Assembly (NCBI GenBank): GCA_018649665.1
Contig: JABIHL010000151.1
Span: forward strand, 1-55,954
DNA length: 55,954 bases
Source: Chloroflexota bacterium
GTDB taxonomy: Bacteria; Chloroflexota; Dehalococcoidia; Lucifugimonadales; Lucifugimonadaceae
Direction: 5' to 3'
The position numbers and the translations under genes were made by a program. Positions 20,175-29,452 of this stretch are shown piece after piece. The notes under the pieces were generated by a model. It saw only the letters and a list, made by a program, of their open reading frames with translations, made no database searches and was not told the origin of the DNA. The first letter of the stretch is position 1. The number at the start of each line of letters is the position of its first letter.

Positions 20175-20202
20175 CCGGTCGATACCTATCTCGATAATTG
20201 AA

Positions 20203-20233
20203 AACGCCCCGAGTAAACTCCGGGGCGTTTTTG
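20203..20233 (+). terminator. Rho-independent terminator
   Basis: AACGCCCCGAG-TAAA-CTCCGGGGCGTTTTT. Confidence 0.85.
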
Positions 20234-20287
20234 TGTTAACGATCATGCCATTTCGTCGAACTGCATTGCAGTTGATCTGTTAGGCAG

Positions 20288-21046
20288 CTACGACCAGGTG
20301 GCGCCTACGATTGATGCGGCCTGATACCCGGCACCGAAGCCGTTATCGATATTTACGACCGATACGCCGGGTGCACACGAGTTCAGCATAGCTAGGAGTG
20401 CCGCAACTCCACCAAGGCTCACACCGTAGCCAACGGAGGTCGGTAGGGCGATGACAGGCGCTTTGACGAGTCCTCCGACTACGCTGGGTAGTGCGCCTTC
20501 CATTCCAGCCACCACGATCACCACTCGGGCGTCGTTTAGTTCGTCTACACGTCCTGAAATTCTGTGAAGGCCAGCAACACCGACGTCTGTGATCAGATTT
20601 ACATCGCAGCCCATGAGCGAAGCCGTCAAAACAGCTTCACGCGCTATTGGTAAATCGGATGTGCCTGCAGCGACAACGACTACCCCTTTGAGCAGGTCCC
20701 TTTTCGATCGTCGATCAGCCCAAATTGCCCGAGGTCCCTCTTCCCAAACAGCTTCAGGGACAGATTTATGGAACAAAGCGAACGCTTCTTCCGACGATTT
20801 GGTGACTAAAACGACATCGGAATTCGCATAGATGCGTTCGGCGATCTTAGCAGTATCTTTTGGTGTTTTACTTAGTCCGTATACAACTTCAGGAAAGCCG
20901 ATTCGTGCACCACGGTCATGGTCTATATTTGCGAAGCCGAGGTCGGAAGTGGGCGCAGTTAGGCTCAGTTCGGAGGTAGCTTGCTCTGCCGACATTTTGC
21001 CATCGGCTACGAGCTCTAATATTTCGCTGATTTGAGATTTGTTCAT
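20288..21046 (-). CDS. larB: Nickel-pincer cofactor biosynthesis protein LarB (PurE-like)
   Basis: VVVAAGTSDLPIAREAVLTASLMGCDVNLITDVGVAGLHR...GMEGALPSVVGGL...GYGVSLGGVAALLAMLNSCAPGVSVVNIDNGFGAGY, characteristic of LarB. Confidence 0.9.
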   Translation of the reverse strand: MNKSQISEILELVADGKMSAEQATSELSLTAPTSDLGFANIDHDRGARIGFPEVVYGLSKTPKDTAKIAERIYANSDVVLVTKSSEEAFALFHKSVPEAVWEEGPRAIWADRRSKRDLLKGVVVVAAGTSDLPIAREAVLTASLMGCDVNLITDVGVAGLHRISGRVDELNDARVVIVVAGMEGALPSVVGGLVKAPVIALPTSVGYGVSLGGVAALLAMLNSCAPGVSVVNIDNGFGAGYQAASIVGATWS

Positions 21047-21257
21047 TGACGATCGAGCGGACGTGGAGAGCTGATTGGTTGTTTTAATAGGTATTAGAAA
21101 TTTACGTACACATCTTATCTGCGCGGGGACTTACATGAAATGGCTCACAAACAACGCCACGCCAAATTGACCAACCCTTGTGGTCGTACCTATACTGCAA
21201 CACCCTATATTGTGGAATAGCGCGTGCGCGAAATACGAGAGTGACAAGAGGATTAGT

Positions 21258-22391
21258 ATGCAGGTAACTTGCCTTCGAGAAAATCTAAGCCGTGGATTGG
21301 CAAATGTCAGCCGGGCGGTAGCGTCTAGAGCTACGTTGCCTGTAACTCAGAATGTGCTTCTTGAAGGTGACAACGGCCAACTCAAATTGACCGCGACGAA
21401 TACCGAAATTTCGATTAGTACGTGGATAGGTGCGCAGATAGAAGGCGAGGGGAGCATCACTATCCCCGCCAGAATGCTGACCGATTTCGTGAACTCACTC
21501 CCTGGGCAGACAGTAAAAATAGATTTCCAGAATGACCCGGTCGGTGTAATCGTTACTTGCGACAAGTTCAACGGCACTATCAACGGTATTGCCGCTGAAG
21601 AATTCCCGCCAATTCCTACGGTGGATGGCGGGTCGTCGGTAACTATTCCTGCTGACACGTTCCGTGGTGCGCTCGAACGAGTGGTATTTGCCGCTGCGAC
21701 CGATGATTCTCGACCTGTTCTCACTGGTGTGAAGGTCGAACTCGCTGATGATTCGTTCACGCTAGCGGCTGCCGACGGATTCCGTCTTGCGGTCGAGACC
21801 GGGAAGCTCGGAACTTCCGTTGAAACGGAAGTTGGCGTAATCGTTCCTGCTAAAACCCTCGCTGAGGTCGAACGACTGTTAGGCGATGGGTCTTCAAGCG
21901 TGGAGTTGTCGATCGATGCCAATGGCCGATCTGCAAAGTTCCGTCTTGATACCTCTGAAGTAGTTACTGCGCTTGTGCAGGGCACATTCCCCGACTACGA
22001 AAAGCTAATTCCGACTAGCTACGGGACCAAAGCGACAGTTGATCTTTCCAGCATGGTTCAGGCGACGCGTGCAGCCTCGATTTTCGCCAGAGATGGAAGC
22101 GGGATCATCAGGGTCATCGTTAGCCCAGGAGAAGACGACGGCGCGGGAGCCGTGAAGGTCATCTCCCGAGCGGAAGAAGTTGGTTCAAACGAGAACGAAC
22201 TCGATGCAAAAGTAGAGGGCGAAGAGACCAAGGTTGCGTTCAATAGCAAGTTCTTGATGGACGTGCTAAACGTAATGAATGGCGATGACGTCGATCTGGA
22301 AACGACTACTCCATCGAGTCCGGGAGTATTCAGGTCGGAGAAGCACAAAGGCTACACGCACGTGGTGATGCCAATGTTCGTTCAGTGGTAA
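21258..22391 (+). CDS. dnaN: DNA polymerase III beta subunit (sliding clamp)
   Basis: ATG start after AAGAGG; MQVTCLRENLSRGLANVSRAVASRATLPVTQNVLLE...; C-terminal YTHVVMPMFVQW; the upstream GTG at 21180 is less likely. Confidence 0.95.
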   Translation: MQVTCLRENLSRGLANVSRAVASRATLPVTQNVLLEGDNGQLKLTATNTEISISTWIGAQIEGEGSITIPARMLTDFVNSLPGQTVKIDFQNDPVGVIVTCDKFNGTINGIAAEEFPPIPTVDGGSSVTIPADTFRGALERVVFAAATDDSRPVLTGVKVELADDSFTLAAADGFRLAVETGKLGTSVETEVGVIVPAKTLAEVERLLGDGSSSVELSIDANGRSAKFRLDTSEVVTALVQGTFPDYEKLIPTSYGTKATVDLSSMVQATRAASIFARDGSGIIRVIVSPGEDDGAGAVKVISRAEEVGSNENELDAKVEGEETKVAFNSKFLMDVLNVMNGDDVDLETTTPSSPGVFRSEKHKGYTHVVMPMFVQW

Positions 22392-22410
22392 GCGGCTGAA
22401 CCATTTGCTA

Positions 22411-22439
22411 AAAAGAGGCGGATCAGTCCGCCTCTTTTT
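22411..22439 (+). terminator. Rho-independent terminator
   Basis: AAAAGAGGCGGA-TCAG-TCCGCCTCTTTTT. Confidence 0.9.
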
Positions 22440-22601
22440 CTTTAATATGCTGCGTTATCGGAGTTGTAACAACGGTGGGACTTTTCAGGTTGGTCGCCAA
22501 TACGCCGTCGTTCGAATCTATTCAGCCTTAGAGGCATCCTTGTTCTTTAGTTGACGGTAATTCATGTGGTTATTTATCACTCCGCCAATCAGAGTGATTC
22601 G

Positions 22602-24251
22602 CTACCCGATTCGAATACGTTCGCTAGCGTAGCGAATCGGGTCTTGGCGTTCACGGCCTGCCATGAATAGCGCGATTGTGAGCGGTCCAAATCTGCCAAC
22701 AAACATGGTGACTGAAAGAACGATCTGCGCACCTTCGTTCAGATGTTCCGTAGCCCCCGCAGACCAGCCGACGGTACCAAACGCCGAAATGATCTCGAAA
22801 ACGCCTGAGCGGAAGTCTAAGCCCGGTTGAACGATGAACAGAGCAACCACCAACACAAGCACTGCGGCAGCGGCAGTCGCTCCAACAGCCATTGCCCGTT
22901 GAACGTTTACGCGTGGAATCTCTCGTCCGAACACCGTTGTTCGTTCTTTACCGCTGAAAATTGCGATCGAGGCGATAACAATCACCATGAACGTGCTCAC
23001 TTTGATTCCAGCTGCTGTTGATGCTGACGCACCGCCGACAAACATAATGCCTTCGGTAACAGTGAGGTTCGCAGCGTGGAGTTTGCTGTAGTCGAGTGTG
23101 GCAAATCCAGCGGTTCGATTGACTGTGTGGAAGGTGCCTTGTGTGATTTTGCTTCGAACAGATTCACTCCCGATCGTATCGGCATTGTTCCATTCAAGCG
23201 AGATGAACGATACGAACCCAATAAGCAGCATTACTCCGATTCCGACCAATACGAGCTTGGTATCTAGAGTCAGATGTCGCCATCTTCGAATTCGGATCAA
23301 ATAGGCGAATGCAGCGTACGACGCCGATAAAATGGCCACGATAAGCCCGAATATACGGAGCGACTGCACATCTTGGTTCAAGCCAATTATCGTGACGAAC
23401 ACGCCGAGTCCGATCAGAGCGATCACACCAGTTCCAACGAGAACACTCTTTGAACCTAGAGCCCTACGGTGCCAGCCACGAATCTCCACTACATTGCCCA
23501 GCGTTGCGTAGCTGGTCGATCCGATAATAATCATCGCCCCAATGATCAAAAGCGTAGGAATGTCTCTACTAAGCCCGATGAGGCTGCCTCCACCGACGAG
23601 TTCATCGGGGAGAATTTCAAACCCTGCATTGTTAAATGCCGATATTGAAGTGAATACGCTTTGCCACACACCCTCTCCCAATCCCATTCCTTCCCAAATT
23701 GGCGCGACCAAGTACCACCGGACGAATATGAATATCGCCCCAATTATCTGGACGATAATCGCCATCAAAATGATGTTCCGCGCGAGTGATGCGATTGTTC
23801 CCAGCCGATTGTCGTCGAGACCGGCTCCTACAACTAATCGGCCTTGGAGACTCGAACGACGCCCGGTGATTAGAAGTAAAAATGCCGCACCGGTCATGAA
23901 TCCCAGACCGCCAATAAATATCAGGGCTGCGATTACAGATTGACCGAAACCAGTCCAATGCTCTCTGGTGTCGACAAGTACTAGTCCGGTTCCTGTCATC
24001 GAAGATACTGATGTGAAAAAAGTAGCGATTGGTGACATAAATTCACCAGATCTGTTTGAGATCGGCAGCGATAGCAGGAGTGCACCTATGGCTGCTACAG
24101 CAAAAAAGCTGTAGACAAGCATCATTGGTGAGGTCGGACCTCGAACTGGAACTTCACGTCGCTCGACGTGCGCGTATACGGGCGACATTTCCGATTGCCG
24201 CGGTCTACGTACGACTTTGTCGCCGGGTTTTGGTGCGAAAGGGTTCTGCAA
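22602..24251 (-). CDS. TrkH/KtrB-family potassium uptake membrane protein
   Basis: Multi-TM with SSMTGTGLVLVDT, SAFNNAGFEILPDE, RTAGFATLD and AFGTVGWSAG pore-loop motifs. Confidence 0.93.
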   Translation of the reverse strand: MQNPFAPKPGDKVVRRPRQSEMSPVYAHVERREVPVRGPTSPMMLVYSFFAVAAIGALLLSLPISNRSGEFMSPIATFFTSVSSMTGTGLVLVDTREHWTGFGQSVIAALIFIGGLGFMTGAAFLLLITGRRSSLQGRLVVGAGLDDNRLGTIASLARNIILMAIIVQIIGAIFIFVRWYLVAPIWEGMGLGEGVWQSVFTSISAFNNAGFEILPDELVGGGSLIGLSRDIPTLLIIGAMIIIGSTSYATLGNVVEIRGWHRRALGSKSVLVGTGVIALIGLGVFVTIIGLNQDVQSLRIFGLIVAILSASYAAFAYLIRIRRWRHLTLDTKLVLVGIGVMLLIGFVSFISLEWNNADTIGSESVRSKITQGTFHTVNRTAGFATLDYSKLHAANLTVTEGIMFVGGASASTAAGIKVSTFMVIVIASIAIFSGKERTTVFGREIPRVNVQRAMAVGATAAAAVLVLVVALFIVQPGLDFRSGVFEIISAFGTVGWSAGATEHLNEGAQIVLSVTMFVGRFGPLTIALFMAGRERQDPIRYASERIRIG

Positions 24252-24417
24252 GTTAGAGGGTGTGGTACTCGGCGATCAAAAAGACTACTTCAAGCTTTTA
24301 GGCGTAGATGCCTTCGACTATTAGAGGGTTTCCCGAGTAATTCGTCGTTGAAGATATCACTCGGCAAGCCAGAATTTCTCTATTAGCGATGGCTAATAGG
24401 GATGCTAGCTACAAAAA

Positions 24418-24443
24418 AAGTCCCGCTCAAATAAGCGGGACTT
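24418..24443 (-). terminator. Rho-independent terminator at the end of the nos operon
   Basis: Minus strand AAGTCCCGCT-TATTTG-AGCGGGACTT followed by TTTTT. Confidence 0.85.
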
Positions 24444-24475
24444 CTTCGAATTGACTTTGCTACGCAGCGGGCGTT

Positions 24476-24919
24476 TTACTGTATCGATCGAATGTAGGCA
24501 ACGAGTCCGTCAATCTTGTCATCATTCAGAGCAGGGTTGCCGCCCTTGGGTGGCATGTCGATGCCAGTTGTATTCGCCGGGTCGCTGGAAGGTCGACCAG
24601 TTTTGATTAGGGTCGCAAGATCGGAATCAGATATGTTCGTGATGAAATCACTACCGACTAGGCTTTTTCCTAATCCCGTGACACCCGTCGCATCAGCGCC
24701 ATGACAACCTGCGCAAGTACCAAATTCTTTCTCTCCGAGCGCAACTAGTTCCGAGTTTGAAGGACCAGCAGGAATCGCCGTTGCCGCGGGTGCTGTTGTT
24801 GCCGCAGGGGCTGCGGTTGATGCAGTCGAACCTGAACTATCGTCGCTTCCCCCGCCGCACGCAGCAATCAATGCAATCAGCGCTGTCATCGCACCAACTA
24901 TTAAATATCTTTTTATCAA
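24476..24919 (-). CDS. Lipoprotein-type c-type cytochrome, end of nos operon
   Basis: TTG start preceded by GGAGGAATCACA; lipobox LIAAC; CAGCH heme motif; C-terminal DMPPKGGNPALNDDKIDGLVAYIRSIQ. Confidence 0.83.
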   Translation of the reverse strand: MIKRYLIVGAMTALIALIAACGGGSDDSSGSTASTAAPAATTAPAATAIPAGPSNSELVALGEKEFGTCAGCHGADATGVTGLGKSLVGSDFITNISDSDLATLIKTGRPSSDPANTTGIDMPPKGGNPALNDDKIDGLVAYIRSIQ

Positions 24920-24957
24920 TGTGATTCCTCCAAGAATCTTAACTTTTCCAAACAAAA

Positions 24958-25437
24958 TCAATCAACGTGTCGTGGCAGATCCGCAAGTGGTTCTGACAAC
25001 AATTCGTTCCATCTGTAAATCGGCGCCTGATGCTCTTCCGCTAGGTGCTCCGCACCGGCTTCATACGTAAACGCAGCGATGCCATGGCCCATCGGTGTCA
25101 CCAGATCATCGGTAGCTACGAAGAAGGCGTCAGGAGCTTTCATCCACTCGCCAGTCTGGTAATCGTGCACCCAGAATATGTAAACGTCTTCACCATTTAT
25201 ACGGTGATAGAGAACCATGTCACCTAAATCATCGAAAATACGCAATCCGCCGTCAGCGAGTCGATACGCTGCCGCCTGGGCTTCCTCCGAGACGATCATG
25301 CCGCATTGCTCGCATATGACTTCACCGTACGCGATTTCAGGCGTGGCTTCGATATCGACCTCTCCGTGACAGGCGAAAAGTGCCAACGAGCTGAAGATCA
25401 GCATAAGGATTATTGCTGCTTGTCTCTTGATTTTCAT
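24958..25437 (-). CDS. nosL: NosL family copper chaperone lipoprotein
   Basis: Lipobox ALFAC; CEQCGMIVSEE motif; MGHGIAAFT; nos context. Confidence 0.9.
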   Translation of the reverse strand: MKIKRQAAIILMLIFSSLALFACHGEVDIEATPEIAYGEVICEQCGMIVSEEAQAAAYRLADGGLRIFDDLGDMVLYHRINGEDVYIFWVHDYQTGEWMKAPDAFFVATDDLVTPMGHGIAAFTYEAGAEHLAEEHQAPIYRWNELLSEPLADLPRHVD

Positions 25438-26270
25438 TAAAACGCGCCTCGTCTTTTGAAAATGAAGAATCCAATGGCGAACGGTGTTACAACCCAGGCT
25501 ACAAATAGTGCCAATAAAATCGGAAGAAGTGCATCGCCGTACGTACGCATTGCGTACACACCTGCTGGACCAAGAACTTCCAGATCATTTTTTATCGAAA
25601 GAATCGCCGCAAGCTTATAAACCTGTAGTGGGTTTGCAAGAGCCATTAGCAGTAGCTCACGTACACCAATGTCTAAAGTCATTGCTGTGCCCATAAGCCC
25701 AAGATCGCTGAAAAATGCGAGTACTAGCCAGAGGAATACCGCCAAGCCGATTGCAGTTGCACCACGTCGTAGTCCAGCAGATAGAAGAAATCCTATGCTG
25801 AGCGATGAGAGAGCAAGCAATATAGTTAGACCGACAAGTGCCAGAAAATCGCCTGTGTTCGAGGATCCTCCTCTAAGGACGACAAGCAAACCTGAGATGC
25901 CAAATCCGACCAATAACGCCGATGTCAGTGCTGCTGCAATGCCCAGATACTTGCTGATCAAAATTTCGAACGCCGTAACTGGTTGCGACATCAGATATGC
26001 CAACGCACCACGTTCTCGCTCTGAAGCTATTGCGAGTGCTCCGAGAGTCAGCCCCATCAACGGTACGATCAACAACACCATGTTGACCATGCTCGCTGTA
26101 GTACGTCCGAAACCCGCTACACCGAACGAGCCAAGGCCCGAAAGCGCCATCCACGAGAGGGCTGAAGCGATCACGGTAAATCCACCACCGAACATTAACA
26201 ACCACCGACTTTTTGCGGCGTCACGCACTTCCTTCCGAGAAAGCGTGGCGACCGTTTGGAAATCAATCAT
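25437..26270 (-). CDS. nosY: NosY-type ABC transporter permease
   Basis: SERERGALAYLMSQPVTAFEILISKYLG motif; ATGA-type overlap with upstream nosDF stop at 26263. Confidence 0.88.
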   Translation of the reverse strand: MIDFQTVATLSRKEVRDAAKSRWLLMFGGGFTVIASALSWMALSGLGSFGVAGFGRTTASMVNMVLLIVPLMGLTLGALAIASERERGALAYLMSQPVTAFEILISKYLGIAAALTSALLVGFGISGLLVVLRGGSSNTGDFLALVGLTILLALSSLSIGFLLSAGLRRGATAIGLAVFLWLVLAFFSDLGLMGTAMTLDIGVRELLLMALANPLQVYKLAAILSIKNDLEVLGPAGVYAMRTYGDALLPILLALFVAWVVTPFAIGFFIFKRRGAF

Positions 26271-28614
26271 CGATATCGCCTTTCCCAGTACCTTCCAGAT
26301 CAAAGTCAATCACCGAAATACCGGCATCGACCAGTACTTTTATCGGCTTTGCCTTCGCACCCGGCGTCACGGTTACGTAAATTCCAGTTCTATTCCGGGA
26401 TATTTCAAAATCTAGTTCGCCAAGTGCCGACATAGCCGAATCGACATTGTCGAGACCAACTTCAATTCGCATTTTGGGTAGTGCACCAATTCGGGTCATG
26501 AGATCTTCGGGTGCGGATTCGGCTACCAGTTTTCCTTGGTCGAGTAGCAGGACTCGATCAGCCAACCTAAGTACTTCACCCGGACGGTGAGATGCGAATA
26601 CAAGTGCTTTGCCTTCAGATTTCAACTCTTCAAGTAGGGCAAGGAAGTCCTGTCGGGCAGCGGCATCGAGATTGGCGGTCGGCTCGTCGAGTAGCAAGAT
26701 TGGTGGATCGCCCAACAGTGCGATCGCTAGTGCGAGTCGTTGACGTAATCCGCCAGAGAGCTGTCTGACCTGTTTCGTGAGATGAGGAGCAAGTGAGAGG
26801 CGTTCGAGTAGAGCTGAACCCTCGTCGTGTCTCGCTTTGCGGAGCCTCGTGTAAAGGCGCATCGTGTCGATCACGGTCAGATCGTCGTGGAATGAAATCT
26901 CTTGCGGGACGAGTCCAACCTTGGCACGAGCTTGTTTACCGCTGGTTCGTACGTCGATCCCGCAAATGGATACAGAGCCTTCAAAAGACACCTGTCCGAG
27001 TATGCAGCGGATCGCAGTCGTTTTACCCGCACCGTTGTTGCCCCATAGTGCGAGTCCTTCGCCTTGAGCGAGAGTAAACGAAAGATTCTGAAGGGCTTTT
27101 ACGTCTCCAAAGGATCGAGTGAGGCCATTAACCTCGATTACGTTCAAATCTGTGGATTCGTTGTTAGTTGATAGCACGGATTTCTCTTCCGGTATGTCGT
27201 CAGACGTGGTCTTCGTTACGCCCAGACGGGCGACGAGACCTGCAAGACCGATAAATGCGAGCGAAGCAATGAGTGTTTTCCAGTTGGTTTCTTTGTTGTC
27301 GAGGACCAGACCGGGTACTACGCCCGGTTGCATCAACGGTGAAGGGTCGGTCAGTTTTGGTTCAGGGCGAACGAACGGAAATGATTTCGCGGCGAAATCG
27401 ACTGCTTGTGTGACCGGACTAAACGTAAGCAACCGCAGTTTTGGGTGTTTGTCGGTCAAGTTCTCGAACAATTTTTCGGATTTGTAGATCACATCTCCAA
27501 TCCCATCGTTGTTTGCGTCGAATCCCGCGTAGTCACTCCAGTAGTTGCCGACTCCATCGACAGCCCATAAGTTGTCTTTGAGTGTTCCGCGTCCGGCGAC
27601 TTGAACTTGTTCCTGATTATCGACGAAGCTGTTTCCTGTGTACTGATTTCGCTTTACAGATGGCATGATCCTAACGCCGAAGTCGTTCAGTACGAACACG
27701 TTGTCGATAAATTCAACAGTGCTGTCCCGCTCTCTAGGCGAGTTGTCGACATAAGCGCCGACTCTGTTGTCGGCGAACAAATTGCCTTTCACATAAGCGT
27801 CATCGAGGTCTTTTAGGCCTATTCCGTAGCCGGAAGGGCCACGGTTGTCGCCAACGACATTGTCGATCATTCGAAGTCGTCGTGAGTACATAAGGAATGC
27901 ACCGACCGAGTTTCCGGTGAGACGGTTGTTTTCGACTAAGGCATCGTCGTCGTACATGAAGTGGAGCCCGTACCGACCGTCGTAAATATTGTTGCCCTTG
28001 ACTGTGAGGCGTTCGGAATACCAGAGCACAACATCCCGAACCAGCGAGACATCGTTGTTTTCGATGACTGTATCGCTGGAGTACCAGACTCGAATTCCGT
28101 CGCCTCTACGTTGAACTTCGAGATCCATTCCCGTTATCACGTTGTTTCGTATCACGCCGAACGGAGCTTGCTTCAGGTAAACACCGAACAAGGTGTCTTG
28201 TATCCGATTGCCTTCGATGGTGACGTTTGGAGCGTTGACTTCAATTCCGGCATCCTCTGAATTCAAGGTGCCGCCGGAATTCTGGATGACCAGACCACTG
28301 ATCGCTACATCTGATGCTTCGACGGTAATAACGTTGCCATCACCGCCACCATCGAACACGGGCCAACCGTTGCCGATGACGGTGATGGACTTAGTGATTA
28401 CAAAATTGCCATTGTGGGTGCCTGAAGTGATGGTCAGCACATCACCGTTTTGCGCATCATCGATCGCATCTTGGAACGTTGCATATGTTCCTCGTTCCGA
28501 CTCGATAGAGTTTGTGCTCTGTGCGCGGATTATCGAAACGGATGAACCGATGGCGACTAATAACAACAGTATCGCCGTAGTCGTTGTGAATTTTCCAGCC
28601 CTGGAGTTCAACAC
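26263..28614 (-). CDS. Fused NosD (beta-helix periplasmic Cu-maturation) - TM - NosF (ABC ATPase)
   Basis: One uninterrupted 783-aa ORF: signal peptide, parallel beta-helix repeats (VIENNDVSLVRD..., LVENNRLTGNSVGAFLMYS), TM LIASLAFIGLAGLVARLG, then ATPase WGNNGAGKTT / LSGGLRQRLALAIALL / LLLDEPTANLD. Confidence 0.9.
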   Translation of the reverse strand: MLNSRAGKFTTTTAILLLLVAIGSSVSIIRAQSTNSIESERGTYATFQDAIDDAQNGDVLTITSGTHNGNFVITKSITVIGNGWPVFDGGGDGNVITVEASDVAISGLVIQNSGGTLNSEDAGIEVNAPNVTIEGNRIQDTLFGVYLKQAPFGVIRNNVITGMDLEVQRRGDGIRVWYSSDTVIENNDVSLVRDVVLWYSERLTVKGNNIYDGRYGLHFMYDDDALVENNRLTGNSVGAFLMYSRRLRMIDNVVGDNRGPSGYGIGLKDLDDAYVKGNLFADNRVGAYVDNSPRERDSTVEFIDNVFVLNDFGVRIMPSVKRNQYTGNSFVDNQEQVQVAGRGTLKDNLWAVDGVGNYWSDYAGFDANNDGIGDVIYKSEKLFENLTDKHPKLRLLTFSPVTQAVDFAAKSFPFVRPEPKLTDPSPLMQPGVVPGLVLDNKETNWKTLIASLAFIGLAGLVARLGVTKTTSDDIPEEKSVLSTNNESTDLNVIEVNGLTRSFGDVKALQNLSFTLAQGEGLALWGNNGAGKTTAIRCILGQVSFEGSVSICGIDVRTSGKQARAKVGLVPQEISFHDDLTVIDTMRLYTRLRKARHDEGSALLERLSLAPHLTKQVRQLSGGLRQRLALAIALLGDPPILLLDEPTANLDAAARQDFLALLEELKSEGKALVFASHRPGEVLRLADRVLLLDQGKLVAESAPEDLMTRIGALPKMRIEVGLDNVDSAMSALGELDFEISRNRTGIYVTVTPGAKAKPIKVLVDAGISVIDFDLEGTGKGDIDD

Positions 28615-28622
28615 GGTTTTAC

Positions 28623-29312
28623 CTACTGATCCCCGCTGGAGGACTGTTGAACAGCCTTTGCTTCATCCAACAACGGCTTGTAAGCCCTGCGGTGGAAGAA
28701 GATTCCCAATGCGATAAGTACCGAGGCGCTCATCGACATCCAGAATCCGCTCTCCCAGCTGGCATAAGTCGTGAACTGGGCAATTTTGCCTTCACCAATT
28801 AGCGGTGGAACGAACGGTTCGATGATGCTCGACAACGGAGCGCTCTCGTCGAGATTCATACCGAAATTCTGCATCCAGTACCAAAGATCGGCGAGGAATA
28901 TTGCCGGGTAGAGCAATACCGGCCAAGTAAGTAGTAGGGCGCAAGGGTTGTGAATAAATATTGCCGACACGATTAGTAACACAAGTGAACCGATTGCGAT
29001 GACTGCTAGGGAGCGCTCAAGCTCTCCGGCTTCACTTAGTGGTCGCATTCCGATGTAGTGGTTGAGTGTGTCGACTTCTTGTACATCGCCTTCGACGCGA
29101 TTGACGAAGACTGTCATCTCCAATCCACGAGGATATTGCGGTGCATCCATTTCCATGCGCCAGTAAGGGAAAAATGTTGAGATGAAAAGGACTACCGCGG
29201 CGATAAGCATTAGTAGGGTCGGGAGGATGAACCTGAACCGATCCCTGAATACGATTTCACGAGGGATGCGTGGCCCGAAAGCTTTTTCTTTGAGCTCATT
29301 GATGCGCAGCAA
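28623..29312 (-). CDS. Hypothetical multi-TM membrane protein of the nos operon
   Basis: About four hydrophobic helices; located between nosZ and nosDF on the same strand. Confidence 0.75.
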   Translation of the reverse strand: MLRINELKEKAFGPRIPREIVFRDRFRFILPTLLMLIAAVVLFISTFFPYWRMEMDAPQYPRGLEMTVFVNRVEGDVQEVDTLNHYIGMRPLSEAGELERSLAVIAIGSLVLLIVSAIFIHNPCALLLTWPVLLYPAIFLADLWYWMQNFGMNLDESAPLSSIIEPFVPPLIGEGKIAQFTTYASWESGFWMSMSASVLIALGIFFHRRAYKPLLDEAKAVQQSSSGDQ

Positions 29313-29452
29313 TTTATGGTTAGCCCTTTAGGTTCAATTTCAAGATAATTTTGAATGATTAGCCTTTCCGGGCTATATCGGAACACAGCCCAGAAAGGTG
29401 TGGCGATAGCAGGGATTTATTTCTGCTATCGCCGATTTTTCGTACTTTCTGG

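Noticed and set aside
21347-21985. 212-aa minus-strand ORF antisense to dnaN
   Set aside because: Overlaps dnaN entirely; Ser/Thr-rich nonsense composition typical of antisense frames.
25669-26415. 248-aa plus-strand ORF antisense to nosY/nosDF
   Set aside because: The nosY and NosF motifs on the other strand are clear; no signal or domain in this frame.
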